The notes under the pieces are model-generated. The model saw nothing but the letters and a program-made list of their open reading frames with translations. It searched no databases and was not told the DNA's origin. 43,614 nucleotides of DNA from JBGUXS01 sp045118155. GTDB taxonomy: Bacteria; Pseudomonadota; Alphaproteobacteria; CAAHEQ01; UBA3637. The position numbers and the translations under genes are program-made. The stretch is taken from positions 1-43,614 of the forward strand of contig JBGUXS010000035.1 of the NCBI GenBank assembly GCA_045118155.1, written 5' to 3'. Numbering within the stretch: the stretch's first letter is position 1; every line of letters starts with the position of its first letter. Below are positions 23,941 to 32,103 of this stretch, piece by piece.

Positions 23941-25104
23941 TTAGACTTCTCTTGAACTTTTAGAACTTTGATAAATTCCTAAACTGACTTCTCGTCGTCG
24001 TTCATTGCCTATATAGCTTACGTCCATAGAATTAAGACAGCAAAGAATCTCTGTGTCTAGTCTGCCAGAATCAGTATATAGATCATTGATAGTATAGTAA
24101 TCATTAATCAGAGAAGCTTTATTTCTCTTTAACGCAGATGGGGGAACGTTTGTTACATCACAATTTAATAACCCCATTGAAATTCTACCGATAATAGGGG
24201 CTTTGTAAAAATGATCTCCGTCTTGAAACCAAACTTTTCCCTTATTACTTAAGCTTCTGGGAATGCCATGCCCGTACCCAATTCCTAAAACAGCAACTTT
24301 AGTGCTCTTCATTGCCCGGAATGTTGCCCCATATCCAACAGCGTCTCCCTTGCTAATTGTTTCTACCTGTAAGACAGGTGCTTCTATTGTCAAGACAGGG
24401 GATAGATTTAATTTTTTAGGAAAGACATTAATTCCTAACAGAGCAGCCCCACTCCTAATTTGCGTGATGGGTAAATGGTTGTCATTAACCATATATGCAT
24501 CTAAAGAAAGACTTCCAGGAATTCCTTTAAAGTGATTTAAAGCACGATAATAAGCGTCAAACTGACGTTTATTCTGTTTCCTGTTTGCAGGATCTGATAA
24601 ATCTTCCCCGGCACAAGAAAGATGAGTCATGATCATGGAAACCTTATTTTGTGCTAGTCGCTCTGGTGTGATAAGGGACCAGTCGCTTTCTTTTATCCCC
24701 AATCGGTTAAAACCCGTTTCTAAATTTAAAATACAGCTAAGATTTTTTTGTTTCTCTGTTTCCCAAATTTCTAGTTGTTTTATGCTATTGATAACCGGAG
24801 TTAAAAGAAAAGTCCTGAATACCTTTACATCTGAAACGGAAGGGCCGTTTAGAACATTAATTTGAATATTGGGAAAATGTTTCCTTAGAGTAACGCCTTC
24901 TGATGCTGTGGAAACGTAAAAATTCCTACATCCGCATTCTATTAAAGCTCTGGTTACTTCTATAGAACCAATCCCATAAGCATTTGACTTAACAACGGGG
25001 CAAATCTCTTGTTTTGAAGTAATCCGCTGTAATTCTTCATAATTTCGTTGTATGGCATTCAGATCCACCGTTATGTGTGGTAAAAAAAGTGTATCTTCAG
25101 TCAT
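23941..25104 (-). CDS. Second alanine-racemase-family enzyme with altered substrate residues
   Basis: A 387-residue fold-III PLP racemase. K39 (PVVKSNAYG), R134, R217 and Y258 (VGYGATF) keep the catalytic core. Differences from Alr: the C-terminal Tyr that gates substrate in ordinary Alr (Tyr354 in Geobacillus) is T351 (LDTEIL), LYG after R217 is LLG, and CMD is SMG at 309-311. In VanT-type serine racemases the Tyr is also replaced, so this enzyme may accept serine or other amino acids. The long frame begins at 25218, but ATG 25104 follows the GNAT stop by one base with AAGGA upstream; an ATG at 25113 overlapping that stop is the alternative. It sits between the GNAT and vanX genes. Confidence 0.85.
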   Translation of the reverse strand: MTEDTLFLPHITVDLNAIQRNYEELQRITSKQEICPVVKSNAYGIGSIEVTRALIECGCRNFYVSTASEGVTLRKHFPNIQINVLNGPSVSDVKVFRTFLLTPVINSIKQLEIWETEKQKNLSCILNLETGFNRLGIKESDWSLITPERLAQNKVSMIMTHLSCAGEDLSDPANRKQNKRQFDAYYRALNHFKGIPGSLSLDAYMVNDNHLPITQIRSGAALLGINVFPKKLNLSPVLTIEAPVLQVETISKGDAVGYGATFRAMKSTKVAVLGIGYGHGIPRSLSNKGKVWFQDGDHFYKAPIIGRISMGLLNCDVTNVPPSALKRNKASLINDYYTINDLYTDSGRLDTEILCCLNSMDVSYIGNERRREVSLGIYQSSKSSREV

Positions 25105-25105
25105 T

Positions 25106-25765
25106 TTAATCATTTCCTTTTTTTTCGTATTGTAAAAAACCTTTGATGATTTTTGCTTGACGTGCAACAACAAGATTTTTACACTCTCCATAAAAGTTTT
25201 TGTGTTCATAAAAATCATCTTTGGTTACCTTTAATAAGATTCTAGGTTCTCCCCCATACTTTTGGGTTTCCCCATAACTCTGAAAACCTAAATTTTTAAG
25301 AACTTTCTGAGATAAAATATTCTCTGGATGAACTGTCGCATTCAAATATTCATACCCTAACTCGTCAAAGAAGATTTTAGACATTAATGCTCTAACAGCT
25401 TCAGTCACATAGCCCTTCCCTTGATAGGAAGGATGCATAAAATATCCAATATCCCCTAGTCCTACCTGCCCGCCCCATTCTTTTTTGTCTAGATTAGTTA
25501 GTTCTCCGATGACAAAACCAATCATTTTGTGCCGTTCTTTCTTAGGGCATACAGCCAGTCCAAGAGTTTGTCTGGGTGAAACTTTCTGTTGTTCCAAAGC
25601 TTCGTAACAAAACTTCTCAGCATCTCCTGGGTATTTTAGTGCGTAATACGGGAGATTTTTAGGCGCTTTATTGATAGCCTGTCTAATTTCCTCCAACGCG
25701 ACACAATCCATAGGGGAGATTTCACGAATAGCTAAATTTTGGGTTAGTATATATATGTTCTTCAT
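25106..25765 (-). CDS. GNAT acetyltransferase, RimJ/RimL type
   Basis: A 219-residue protein of the GNAT superfamily. N-terminal LAIREISPMDC is the usual first strand and helix; GDIGYFMHPSYQGKGYVTEAVRALM carries the acetyl-CoA-binding Q/RxxGxG-type motif (YQGKGYV); NATVHPENILSQKVLKNLGF is the hallmark of the RimJ/RimL group, which acetylates protein N-termini or small molecules. About 40 residues follow the domain and are unassigned. The substrate is unknown; association with a racemase and dipeptidase allows an amino acid or dipeptide substrate. It is the first gene of the three-gene minus-strand operon. Confidence 0.8.
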   Translation of the reverse strand: MKNIYILTQNLAIREISPMDCVALEEIRQAINKAPKNLPYYALKYPGDAEKFCYEALEQQKVSPRQTLGLAVCPKKERHKMIGFVIGELTNLDKKEWGGQVGLGDIGYFMHPSYQGKGYVTEAVRALMSKIFFDELGYEYLNATVHPENILSQKVLKNLGFQSYGETQKYGGEPRILLKVTKDDFYEHKNFYGECKNLVVARQAKIIKGFLQYEKKGND

Positions 25766-25795
25766 TTTGGTTTAAATACCACCTTTTCGACAGAA

Positions 25796-25824
25796 AAGAT
25801 AGCATACTTTTTTTTAAGAAGCAA
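25796..25824 (-). promoter_or_regulatory. Promoter of the GNAT-racemase-vanX operon
   Basis: Read on the minus strand: TTGCTT (25824-25819), 17-base spacer, TATCTT (25801-25796), about 30 bases before the GNAT ATG. The divergent M20 gene starts 65 bases away on the other strand. Confidence 0.55.
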
Positions 25825-25888
25825 TAATTTTTTATTGATTTTTTTCTGTAAATGTGATAGGTACTAGGTGGGGAAGGAGGTATGCTTT

Positions 25889-27097
25889 ATGGAAAAAGTG
25901 CAGGATATTTTGGAAAAGTTATTGTCGTATGACACTTCTACCCAGGATGGGGTTTTGAAATGTTATCAATATGTAAAAAACCTCTTAGAAAAAAGTGGAG
26001 TAAAGACGGAAACTTTGTATTCAAAGGAGCAACCTGGTATATTATGGGGAGTATTGCCTGCGGGGAATGACGGAAAAAAGAGTGGAGGAATTCTTCTTTC
26101 AGGGCATTTAGATGTTGTCTCATGTAATAGAGATAAATGGGAAACAGATCCATTCCAGATTGTTAAAAAAGGAGATAATTTGTATGGACGTGGAACTTGT
26201 GATATGAAAGGATTTCTCGCATGTGCTCTTGCCAATATAGTAGAGTTGAAGGGGAAAAAAACATACAGTCCGATCCATTTGTGTATGTCTTTTGATGAAG
26301 AGAGTGATATGCTTGCCGTTAAAAAAGCAGGGACCTTTTTGAAAAAATATAGGCCTGATTGGTGTTGGGTTGGAGAACCTTCTAGCATGAAAATAATAGA
26401 CAGACATCGGGGAAATGTGACGGGACGCATTAGGATTAAAGGAAGGGCTGCTCATGGTTCAACTCCGGAAAAGGGACTAAGTGCAACGTACATAGCTTTT
26501 GATATTATCGAGCATATTAGAGGAATAGAAAAGGAAAAGAAGAAAAATCCCTTTCCAAATTCTCCCTTTGAGGTTCCTTATACCGTTTTTAATATTGGGA
26601 CAATTCAAGGGGGAACAGCAGAGAATACTGTAGCTGATTTTTGTGAATTTACTTATCAGTATCGTCCTCATCCTGGAGAAAATATTGATGAGATTAATAA
26701 ATCCATAGATTCTTTTATTCAACAAAAGGTGAAACCAAAGTTTGTAGGTTTCCCGGAAGCGGGAATAGAACATGTCAGACAGATAGATGATAGCTTGGAT
26801 AATGTTGACAAAAAGGCCTATAGGAATATGTCGGTCTTACTTGGAAATTGCCAAACAAAAGCAGAAAGTTATGTGACAGAAGCTGGTTTTTTCCAGAAAA
26901 ATGGGATCTCAACTATTGTTTGTGGCCCTGGTTCCATAGAGCAAGCCCATAGGGAAAATGAGTTTGTCCCTATAATAGAATTAAAAAGATGTAATGCAAT
27001 GGTATTGACATTATGCCAATATTTGTGCAGTGGGAAAGAACAAACTTTGGCACAGTTTGTAAAAGCTATGCGACAAGGTAGTATTTATAAAAGATAA
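25889..27097 (+). CDS. argE: M20 deacylase, acetylornithine deacetylase-like
   Basis: A 402-residue zinc amidohydrolase. Metal-ligand motifs: SGHLDVV, GRGTCDMKGFLA, DEES, GEPS, and a C-terminal His in IEQAHRENEFV. CDMKGF and RHRGNVTGRIRIKGRAAHGSTP are closest to the ArgE branch (N-acetylornithine to ornithine) rather than DapE. ATG 25889 is selected by GAAGGAGG just upstream; the frame's GTG at 25868 lies before it. By hand count Gly codons are mostly GGA (about 19 GGA, 9 GGG), unlike aspS (about 7 GGA, 26 GGG). The next gene encodes an N-acetylglutamate-synthase-like protein, which supports an arginine role. Confidence 0.82.
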   Translation: MEKVQDILEKLLSYDTSTQDGVLKCYQYVKNLLEKSGVKTETLYSKEQPGILWGVLPAGNDGKKSGGILLSGHLDVVSCNRDKWETDPFQIVKKGDNLYGRGTCDMKGFLACALANIVELKGKKTYSPIHLCMSFDEESDMLAVKKAGTFLKKYRPDWCWVGEPSSMKIIDRHRGNVTGRIRIKGRAAHGSTPEKGLSATYIAFDIIEHIRGIEKEKKKNPFPNSPFEVPYTVFNIGTIQGGTAENTVADFCEFTYQYRPHPGENIDEINKSIDSFIQQKVKPKFVGFPEAGIEHVRQIDDSLDNVDKKAYRNMSVLLGNCQTKAESYVTEAGFFQKNGISTIVCGPGSIEQAHRENEFVPIIELKRCNAMVLTLCQYLCSGKEQTLAQFVKAMRQGSIYKR

Positions 27098-27113
27098 AAA
27101 AGGAAGGAAAAAT

Positions 27114-27569
27114 ATGATAAGAAGAGCAACGATGATAGATGCTCCGGTGATTTTGGAATTGGTGAATTACCATGCTGAACGGGGCTTAATGTTAAGGAAA
27201 TGTCCCTATGATATTTATCGGCATATTCAAGGATTTTTTGTGTATGAAGAAAATGGGCAGGTCATAGGATGTTCTAGATTGTCTATTGCGTGGAAGGACT
27301 TGGCAGAGGTGGCGTCACTAGCGGTGCACAAAGATCACCTTAAAAAGGGAATAGGACGCCAATTAGTTGAAGCCTGTATTGAAAGGGCAAAACAGTTACA
27401 TATCCCTAAGGTTTTTTCGTTAACTTACCAGTGCGACTTTTTTAAAAAATGTGGGTTTCATGAAGTTGAACGGGACAGTTTGCCCCATAAAGTTTTTGGG
27501 GATTGCTTAAATTGTGCGAAGGTGGATTGTTGTGACGAACACGCTTTTATAAAAATGCTTGACTTTTAG
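27114..27569 (+). CDS. ArgA-like N-acetyltransferase (short N-acetylglutamate synthase)
   Basis: A 151-residue single-domain GNAT resembling the acetyltransferase part of N-acetylglutamate synthase. INYYAERGLML-type opening appears as VNYHAERGLML, WKDLAEVASLAV follows, KKGIGRQLVEA is the acetyl-CoA loop, FSLTYQCDFFKKCGF is family-specific, and the Cys-rich end has CLNCAKVDCCDE. It would acetylate glutamate as the first step of arginine synthesis. It follows the ArgE-like gene by 16 bases with AGGAAGG as ribosome site. Together the two genes add and remove the acetyl group of the linear arginine pathway. Confidence 0.85.
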   Translation: MIRRATMIDAPVILELVNYHAERGLMLRKCPYDIYRHIQGFFVYEENGQVIGCSRLSIAWKDLAEVASLAVHKDHLKKGIGRQLVEACIERAKQLHIPKVFSLTYQCDFFKKCGFHEVERDSLPHKVFGDCLNCAKVDCCDEHAFIKMLDF

Positions 27570-27587
27570 GGAAAAAACAGGTACCAT
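27559..27587 (+). promoter_or_regulatory. Promoter of aspS
   Basis: TTGACT (27559-27564), 17-base spacer, TACCAT (27582-27587); the -35 box lies inside the last codons of the preceding gene, and aspS starts 33 bases after the -10. Confidence 0.55.
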
Positions 27588-27619
27588 ACACCCCGTTATT
27601 TTTTTAAAGAGGTGTTTTT

Positions 27620-29401
27620 ATGGGACAGATTCAATCAATTTATCGGACACATACATGTGGGGCCCTTCGGGCAGAAAATGCCGGGAAGACGGCAACTTTA
27701 TCCGGGTGGGTACATCGTAAACGCGATCATGGAAATTTATTGTTTGTGGATTTACGGGATAATTACGGGATAACCCAATGTGTGGTTGATACAGACAGCC
27801 CGTGCTTTGGTACCTTAGAAAAAGTGCGTCCGGAATCTGTGATTACCGTTCAAGGGGAAGTGGTAAAACGAACCGCAGAAACGATTAATCCTAAAATGCC
27901 GACAGGGGAAGTGGAACTAAAAGTATCTTCAGTGGAAATCCAATCTATGGCAGAAATTTTGCCTATGCAAGTGGTGGCGGAAAATTCGGAACTTTCTGAA
28001 GAACAACGTTTAACTTATCGGTTTTTAGATTTACGACGGGAAAAACCTCATCAAAATATTCATTTAAGAAATGCTTTTATTAAGGCCCTGCGGCAGCAAA
28101 TGTGGGCCCAGGGCTTTGAAGAATATCAAACCCCGATTTTAACGGCTTCTAGTCCAGAAGGGGCTAGGGACTTTTTGGTACCTTCCCGTTTGCACAAAGG
28201 TCAATTTTATGCATTGCCCCAGGCCCCACAACAATTTAAGCAATTATTGATGGTGTCAGGGTTTGATCGCTATTTCCAAATTGCCCCGTGTTTCAGGGAT
28301 GAAGATGCTAGGGCGGATCGGTCCCCAGGGGAATTCTATCAGATGGATATGGAAATGTCCTTTGTGACACAAGAAGAAATTTTTGCCGTATTAGAAACGG
28401 TTATCTATAACACTTTTAAGGAATTGGCCCCGAAAGGGCGGGAAATTTCTCCCCCGCCATTTAGGCGTATTCCTTATACAGAAAGCATGGAAAAATATGG
28501 TTCGGATAAACCGGATTTAAGAAACCCTCTGATTATTCAGGATGCTAGTTCTATTTTCTTGGATTCTAGCTTTGGTTTGTTTGCAAAAGTAGTGGCCGGC
28601 GGGGGCTTTGTTCGGATGATTAAAACCCCAGGGACGGCGACTAAGCCCAGAAGCTGGTTTGATAAAATGAATGCCTTTGCCGTGGAAAAAGGTTTTGGGG
28701 GATTGGGGTACATTACGTTTGCCGAAGAAGGGGCTAAAGGACCTATTGCCAAGAATTTGAATCCCGAACGAATTCCCAATTTGCAAAAATTAGCCGGGGC
28801 CGAAATTGGTGACAGTATTTTCTTTGTCTGTGGCCAAGGGGAAGAAACGGCTAAGTTTGCGGGACAAGTACGTACGCTTTTGGGACAAGAATTGGGTTTG
28901 ATTGAAGAAAACAAGTACGAATTTTGTTGGATTGTGGATTTCCCAATGTATGAACTGAATGAAGAAACACATCAAATTGACTTTGGACACAATCCATTTT
29001 CTATGCCTCAAGGTGGTATGGAAGCATTGGAAACGAAGAACCCATTGGATATTAAGGCCTATCAATACGATATGGTCTTGAATGGGATAGAAATTTTATC
29101 TGGGGCCATTCGGAACCATAGCCCAGAAATTATGTATAAAGCTTTTGAAATTGCGGGCTATGGGAAGGAGGTTGTAGAACAAAAGTTTGCAGGGATGCTC
29201 AATGCCTTTAAGTATGGGGCACCGCCACACGGTGGGGGCGCTTTCGGGATTGACCGGTTAGTTATGTTGTTAGCTGATGAAGATTACATTCGGGAAGTGA
29301 TTACGTTCCCCTTGAATCAACAGGGGCAAGACTTGATGATGAAGGCACCATCAGAAGTGACAGAAAAACAACTTCGGGAATTACATATTAAATTGCGCTA
29401 A
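27620..29401 (+). CDS. aspS: Aspartyl-tRNA synthetase
   Basis: 593 residues, the normal bacterial-type length. It has an N-terminal OB anticodon-binding domain (LSGWVHRKRDHGNLLFVDLRD), class II motif 2 FRDEDARADRSPGEFYQMD, the GAD insertion domain, and motif 3 with GAPPHGGGAFGIDR. The RSPGEFYQ form of motif 2 and GAIRNHSPEIMYKAFEIAGY are typical of Alphaproteobacteria. Whether it also charges tRNA-Asn cannot be decided here. It starts a downstream run of housekeeping genes: aspS, cmk, rpsA. Confidence 0.97.
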   Translation: MGQIQSIYRTHTCGALRAENAGKTATLSGWVHRKRDHGNLLFVDLRDNYGITQCVVDTDSPCFGTLEKVRPESVITVQGEVVKRTAETINPKMPTGEVELKVSSVEIQSMAEILPMQVVAENSELSEEQRLTYRFLDLRREKPHQNIHLRNAFIKALRQQMWAQGFEEYQTPILTASSPEGARDFLVPSRLHKGQFYALPQAPQQFKQLLMVSGFDRYFQIAPCFRDEDARADRSPGEFYQMDMEMSFVTQEEIFAVLETVIYNTFKELAPKGREISPPPFRRIPYTESMEKYGSDKPDLRNPLIIQDASSIFLDSSFGLFAKVVAGGGFVRMIKTPGTATKPRSWFDKMNAFAVEKGFGGLGYITFAEEGAKGPIAKNLNPERIPNLQKLAGAEIGDSIFFVCGQGEETAKFAGQVRTLLGQELGLIEENKYEFCWIVDFPMYELNEETHQIDFGHNPFSMPQGGMEALETKNPLDIKAYQYDMVLNGIEILSGAIRNHSPEIMYKAFEIAGYGKEVVEQKFAGMLNAFKYGAPPHGGGAFGIDRLVMLLADEDYIREVITFPLNQQGQDLMMKAPSEVTEKQLRELHIKLR

Positions 29402-29419
29402 TTAAAAAAAGGGGGGCTT

Positions 29420-30088
29420 ATGGGAATTGTTGTTGCTTTGGATGGTTTTTCGGCCACGGGAAAGCGGACATTGGGGATGGCCCTAAAAGAAAAGTTTAAT
29501 TACGCCTATTTAGATACAGGGGCTTTGTACCGGGCGCTAGCCTATGTGATGCGCTTGAATAATTTGGATGTGACGTCGGAAGAACAGGCGTTGCAAACCG
29601 TTAAAACCCTTTCTTTCCGGCAAATGCAGGGGCTTCAAAACGACCCAGGTATCAGAACAGATGAAAATTCCAAAGCGACGTCAATCGTCGCCGCTATGCC
29701 ACAAGTTCGGGGGGCATTGTTAGATTTTCAACGACAAGTGGCGTATCACCCAACGGCCCTTGATGGAACGCCCTTGAAAGGGGCTATTTTAGATGGGCGT
29801 GATATTGGAACGGTTGTGTGCCCAGATGCCCAAGTGAAGTTATTTTTAACGGCGCGACCAGAAATTCGGGCCTTGCGCCGATTTAAGGAGTTGCAATTAA
29901 CGCAAAAAGATGTTATACTGGAAAATGTGTTAGCGGCACTTCAAGAACGTGATGCCCGGGATGCCAGCCGAAAAACGGCCCCGACAAAGCCCGCAGAAGA
30001 TGCGTATATCTTGGATACGTCCGATTTAACACCTGAAGGGGTTTTAGCCGCCGCCCTAAAAGAAATTCAAAAGCGCGGTGTTATTTAA
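29420..30088 (+). CDS. cmk: Cytidylate kinase
   Basis: A 222-residue (d)CMP kinase. The P-loop GFSATGKRT (usually GxSGxGKgT) lies near the N-terminus, then YLDTGALYRA, ILDGRDIGTVVCPDAQVKLFL and ERDARDASRKTAP, which are all Cmk signatures. It phosphorylates CMP and dCMP. The cmk-rpsA order is conserved in many bacteria. The ribosome site is an unusual G-run (AAAGGGGGG). Confidence 0.95.
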   Translation: MGIVVALDGFSATGKRTLGMALKEKFNYAYLDTGALYRALAYVMRLNNLDVTSEEQALQTVKTLSFRQMQGLQNDPGIRTDENSKATSIVAAMPQVRGALLDFQRQVAYHPTALDGTPLKGAILDGRDIGTVVCPDAQVKLFLTARPEIRALRRFKELQLTQKDVILENVLAALQERDARDASRKTAPTKPAEDAYILDTSDLTPEGVLAAALKEIQKRGVI

Positions 30089-30091
30089 AGT

Positions 30092-30112
30092 CCACGGGGA
30101 AAAGCCCGTTGG
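30092..30112 (+). promoter_or_regulatory. Hairpin in the rpsA leader
   Basis: CC plus ACGGG (30092-30098) can pair with CCCGT plus GG (30105-30112, one bulged T) around a GAAAAG loop. The right arm also belongs to a 10-base palindrome GTTGGCCAAC (30108-30117), giving a mutually exclusive fold. rpsA is often controlled by its own product at the leader; that function here is inference. Confidence 0.4.
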
Positions 30113-30135
30113 CCAACAAGAAAAAAAAGGTATAT

Positions 30136-31911
30136 ATGGTAGAAAAAGAAGTAAAAGGAACAATGGAAGATTTTGGGGCATTGCTTGATGAATACATGGG
30201 CAAAAAGACCATTAAATCCGGCGTTATGGTGGGGACGGTTGTGGCCGTTGAATCTGATGGCGTTTTGATTGACGTCGGTTTGAAATCTGAAGGGAAAGTT
30301 CCTTTGATTGAATGCCCAAAAGATGTTAAAGTAGGGGACCAGTTTGAAGTTTATGTTGATCGCTATGAAAATAAGACGGGGGCTATTGTGCTGTCTCGTG
30401 AAAAAGCCCGTCGTGAAGAAGTTTGGGGTGATCTTGAAAAATCTATGAATGCTGGGGAACACGTGAACGGAACGATTATCGGACGTGTCCGTGGGGGCTT
30501 TACGGTAGATTTGAATGGGGCAAATGCTTTCTTACCGGGGTCACAGATTGATGTGCGGCCTATTCGTGATCCGGCCCCGCTTATTGGGATTGCTCAACCT
30601 TTTGCTATTTTAAAAATGGATAAGGTTCGGGGAAACATCGTTGTTTCTCGTCGGGCGGTCTTAGAAGAAAGCCGGGCTGAACAACGGTCTGAAATTATTA
30701 AAACCTTGACGGAAGGACAAATCCTTGAAGGAACGGTTAAGAATATCACAGACTATGGTGCCTTTGTTGATTTAGGGGGCGTTGATGGCTTGTTGCATGT
30801 GACCGATATTTCTTGGAAACGGGTTAATAATCCGGCCGAAGTGTTGTCCATCGGACAAACGGTTAAAGTCCAAATCATTAAATTTAGTTCCGATTCTGGT
30901 CGGATCTCTTTGGGGATGAAACAACTTGAAGAAGACCCATGGGTCGGGGTTGCCGATCGTTTCCCAGTTGGAACAGTCTTGAAAGGAAAAATCAGCAATA
31001 TCGCCGATTATGGTGTCTTTGTGGAATTAGCCCAAGGTGTTGAAGGTTTGGTCCATGTGTCAGAAATGAGCTGGACAAAGAAAAATGTTCATCCCAGTAA
31101 GATTGTTTCCTTATCTCAGGAAGTTAACGTTATTGTTTTGGAGGTGGATGAATCCAAACGACGTATTTCTTTGGGAATGAAGCAACTTGAAGAAAATCCA
31201 TGGAAGGTGTATGCCCAAAGTCATAAGGTCGGGGACGTTATTGAAGGGGAAATCAAAAATATCATTGAATTTGGTATTTTTATGGCCTTAACCGACGAAT
31301 TGGATGGGATGATTCATACATCTGACTTGTCTTGGGATGTCCCAGCTGAAGAAGCTGTTCAAGCCTATAAGAAAGGGATGGTTATCAAAGCTAAGATCCT
31401 TGAAATTGATGTTGAAAAAGAACGGATTTCTTTGGGAATTAAGCAATTGACAGAAAATCCAAATGCGGATGCCAATGTTTCCTTCAAGAAAGGGGAAATT
31501 GTGACGGCCGTTGTTCAAGCGATTACCGATACCGGTATTGAAGTTGAAGTGGATGGGGTCAAAGGCTTTATTAAACGGACGGATTTAGCTAAAGAACGTA
31601 GTGAACAAAAGCCAGAACGTTTCGCCGTTGGTGAAAAGGTGGATGCGGCAGTTGCCACGTTTGATGCCAAAACCAAGAAATTGGCTTTATCCATCAAAGC
31701 AAAAGAAATTGCTGAACACAAAAAGGCTTTGGAAGAATTCGGTTCCGCGGATTCTGGGGCTTCTTTGGGGGATATTTTAGGGGCAGCTTTGGAAAAAGCA
31801 AATGCTTCTGAAGCCGAAGAAAAACCGGCTAAAAAGACAACGACCCGTAAGAAGAAAACAGAAAAAGCTGACAAAGCCGAAAAGGCCAAAGCCGAAAAAG
31901 CGGAAAAATAA
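30136..31911 (+). CDS. rpsA: 30S ribosomal protein S1
   Basis: About 591 residues with six S1 RNA-binding repeats. Repeats are marked by GTVVAVESDGVLIDVGLKSEG, GTVKNITDYGAFVDLGGVDG, GKISNIADYGVFVELAQGVEG and related segments, each closed by a variant of RISLGMKQLEE(D/N)PW. A Lys/Ala/Glu-rich tail (KKKTEKADKAEKAK) ends the protein, a little like the gcrA tail but acidic-basic mixed. ATG 30136 is preferred over the frame's TTG at 30109: AAAAGG sits five bases before it, and the MVEKEVKGTMEDFGALLDEY start fits the family. S1 helps the ribosome bind mRNAs. Confidence 0.95.
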   Translation: MVEKEVKGTMEDFGALLDEYMGKKTIKSGVMVGTVVAVESDGVLIDVGLKSEGKVPLIECPKDVKVGDQFEVYVDRYENKTGAIVLSREKARREEVWGDLEKSMNAGEHVNGTIIGRVRGGFTVDLNGANAFLPGSQIDVRPIRDPAPLIGIAQPFAILKMDKVRGNIVVSRRAVLEESRAEQRSEIIKTLTEGQILEGTVKNITDYGAFVDLGGVDGLLHVTDISWKRVNNPAEVLSIGQTVKVQIIKFSSDSGRISLGMKQLEEDPWVGVADRFPVGTVLKGKISNIADYGVFVELAQGVEGLVHVSEMSWTKKNVHPSKIVSLSQEVNVIVLEVDESKRRISLGMKQLEENPWKVYAQSHKVGDVIEGEIKNIIEFGIFMALTDELDGMIHTSDLSWDVPAEEAVQAYKKGMVIKAKILEIDVEKERISLGIKQLTENPNADANVSFKKGEIVTAVVQAITDTGIEVEVDGVKGFIKRTDLAKERSEQKPERFAVGEKVDAAVATFDAKTKKLALSIKAKEIAEHKKALEEFGSADSGASLGDILGAALEKANASEAEEKPAKKTTTRKKKTEKADKAEKAKAEKAEK

Positions 31912-31927
31912 TTCTGTTTTACGTTGT

Positions 31928-31960
31928 AAAAACTCCCTGCTTTTAGGTGGGGAGTTTTTA
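31928..31960 (+). terminator. Intrinsic terminator of rpsA
   Basis: AAAAACTCCC (31928-31937) pairs with GGGAGTTTTT (31950-31959) around a 12-base loop; the T run forms the lower stem and the tail. Confidence 0.88.
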
Positions 31961-31965
31961 TTAGA

Positions 31966-31985
31966 ACCCCCAGAAGGGGTATTTT
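31966..31985 (+). terminator. Second, weaker hairpin after rpsA
   Basis: ACCCC (31966-31970) and GGGGT (31976-31980), loop CAGAA, then ATTTT. Probably a back-up terminator behind the main one. Confidence 0.45.
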
Positions 31986-32032
31986 GAATATATTTAAAAA
32001 ATTTAAGCCATTATTTTTTTAAGGAGGTTTTT

Positions 32033-32068
32033 ATGGCTAGAACAAATTGGGGTGCTTGTAATAGGTAA
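32033..32068 (+). CDS. Possible 10-residue leader peptide
   Basis: ATG at 32033 has one of the best ribosome sites in the window (AAGGAGG, 32021-32027, six bases before it) and encodes MARTNWGACNR before a TAA. It is in a different frame from the LRR gene, which starts 35 bases after the stop with its own weaker AGGA. It may be a regulatory leader peptide or a relic of a former gene start. The region between rpsA and this ORF shows no other gene. Confidence 0.4.
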   Translation: MARTNWGACNR

Positions 32069-32103
32069 GGGCGTAAGGGAAATAAAAGCTTGTTAGGAAA
32101 CGT

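Noticed and set aside
23257..25765. A complete vancomycin-resistance operon
   Set aside because: No D-Ala-D-Lac or D-Ala-D-Ser ligase, VanH or VanRS genes are in the window; only the dipeptidase and a racemase are present.
30085..30462. Minus-strand Phe/His/Asn-rich frame over rpsA
   Set aside because: Antisense shadow of a highly conserved plus-strand gene.
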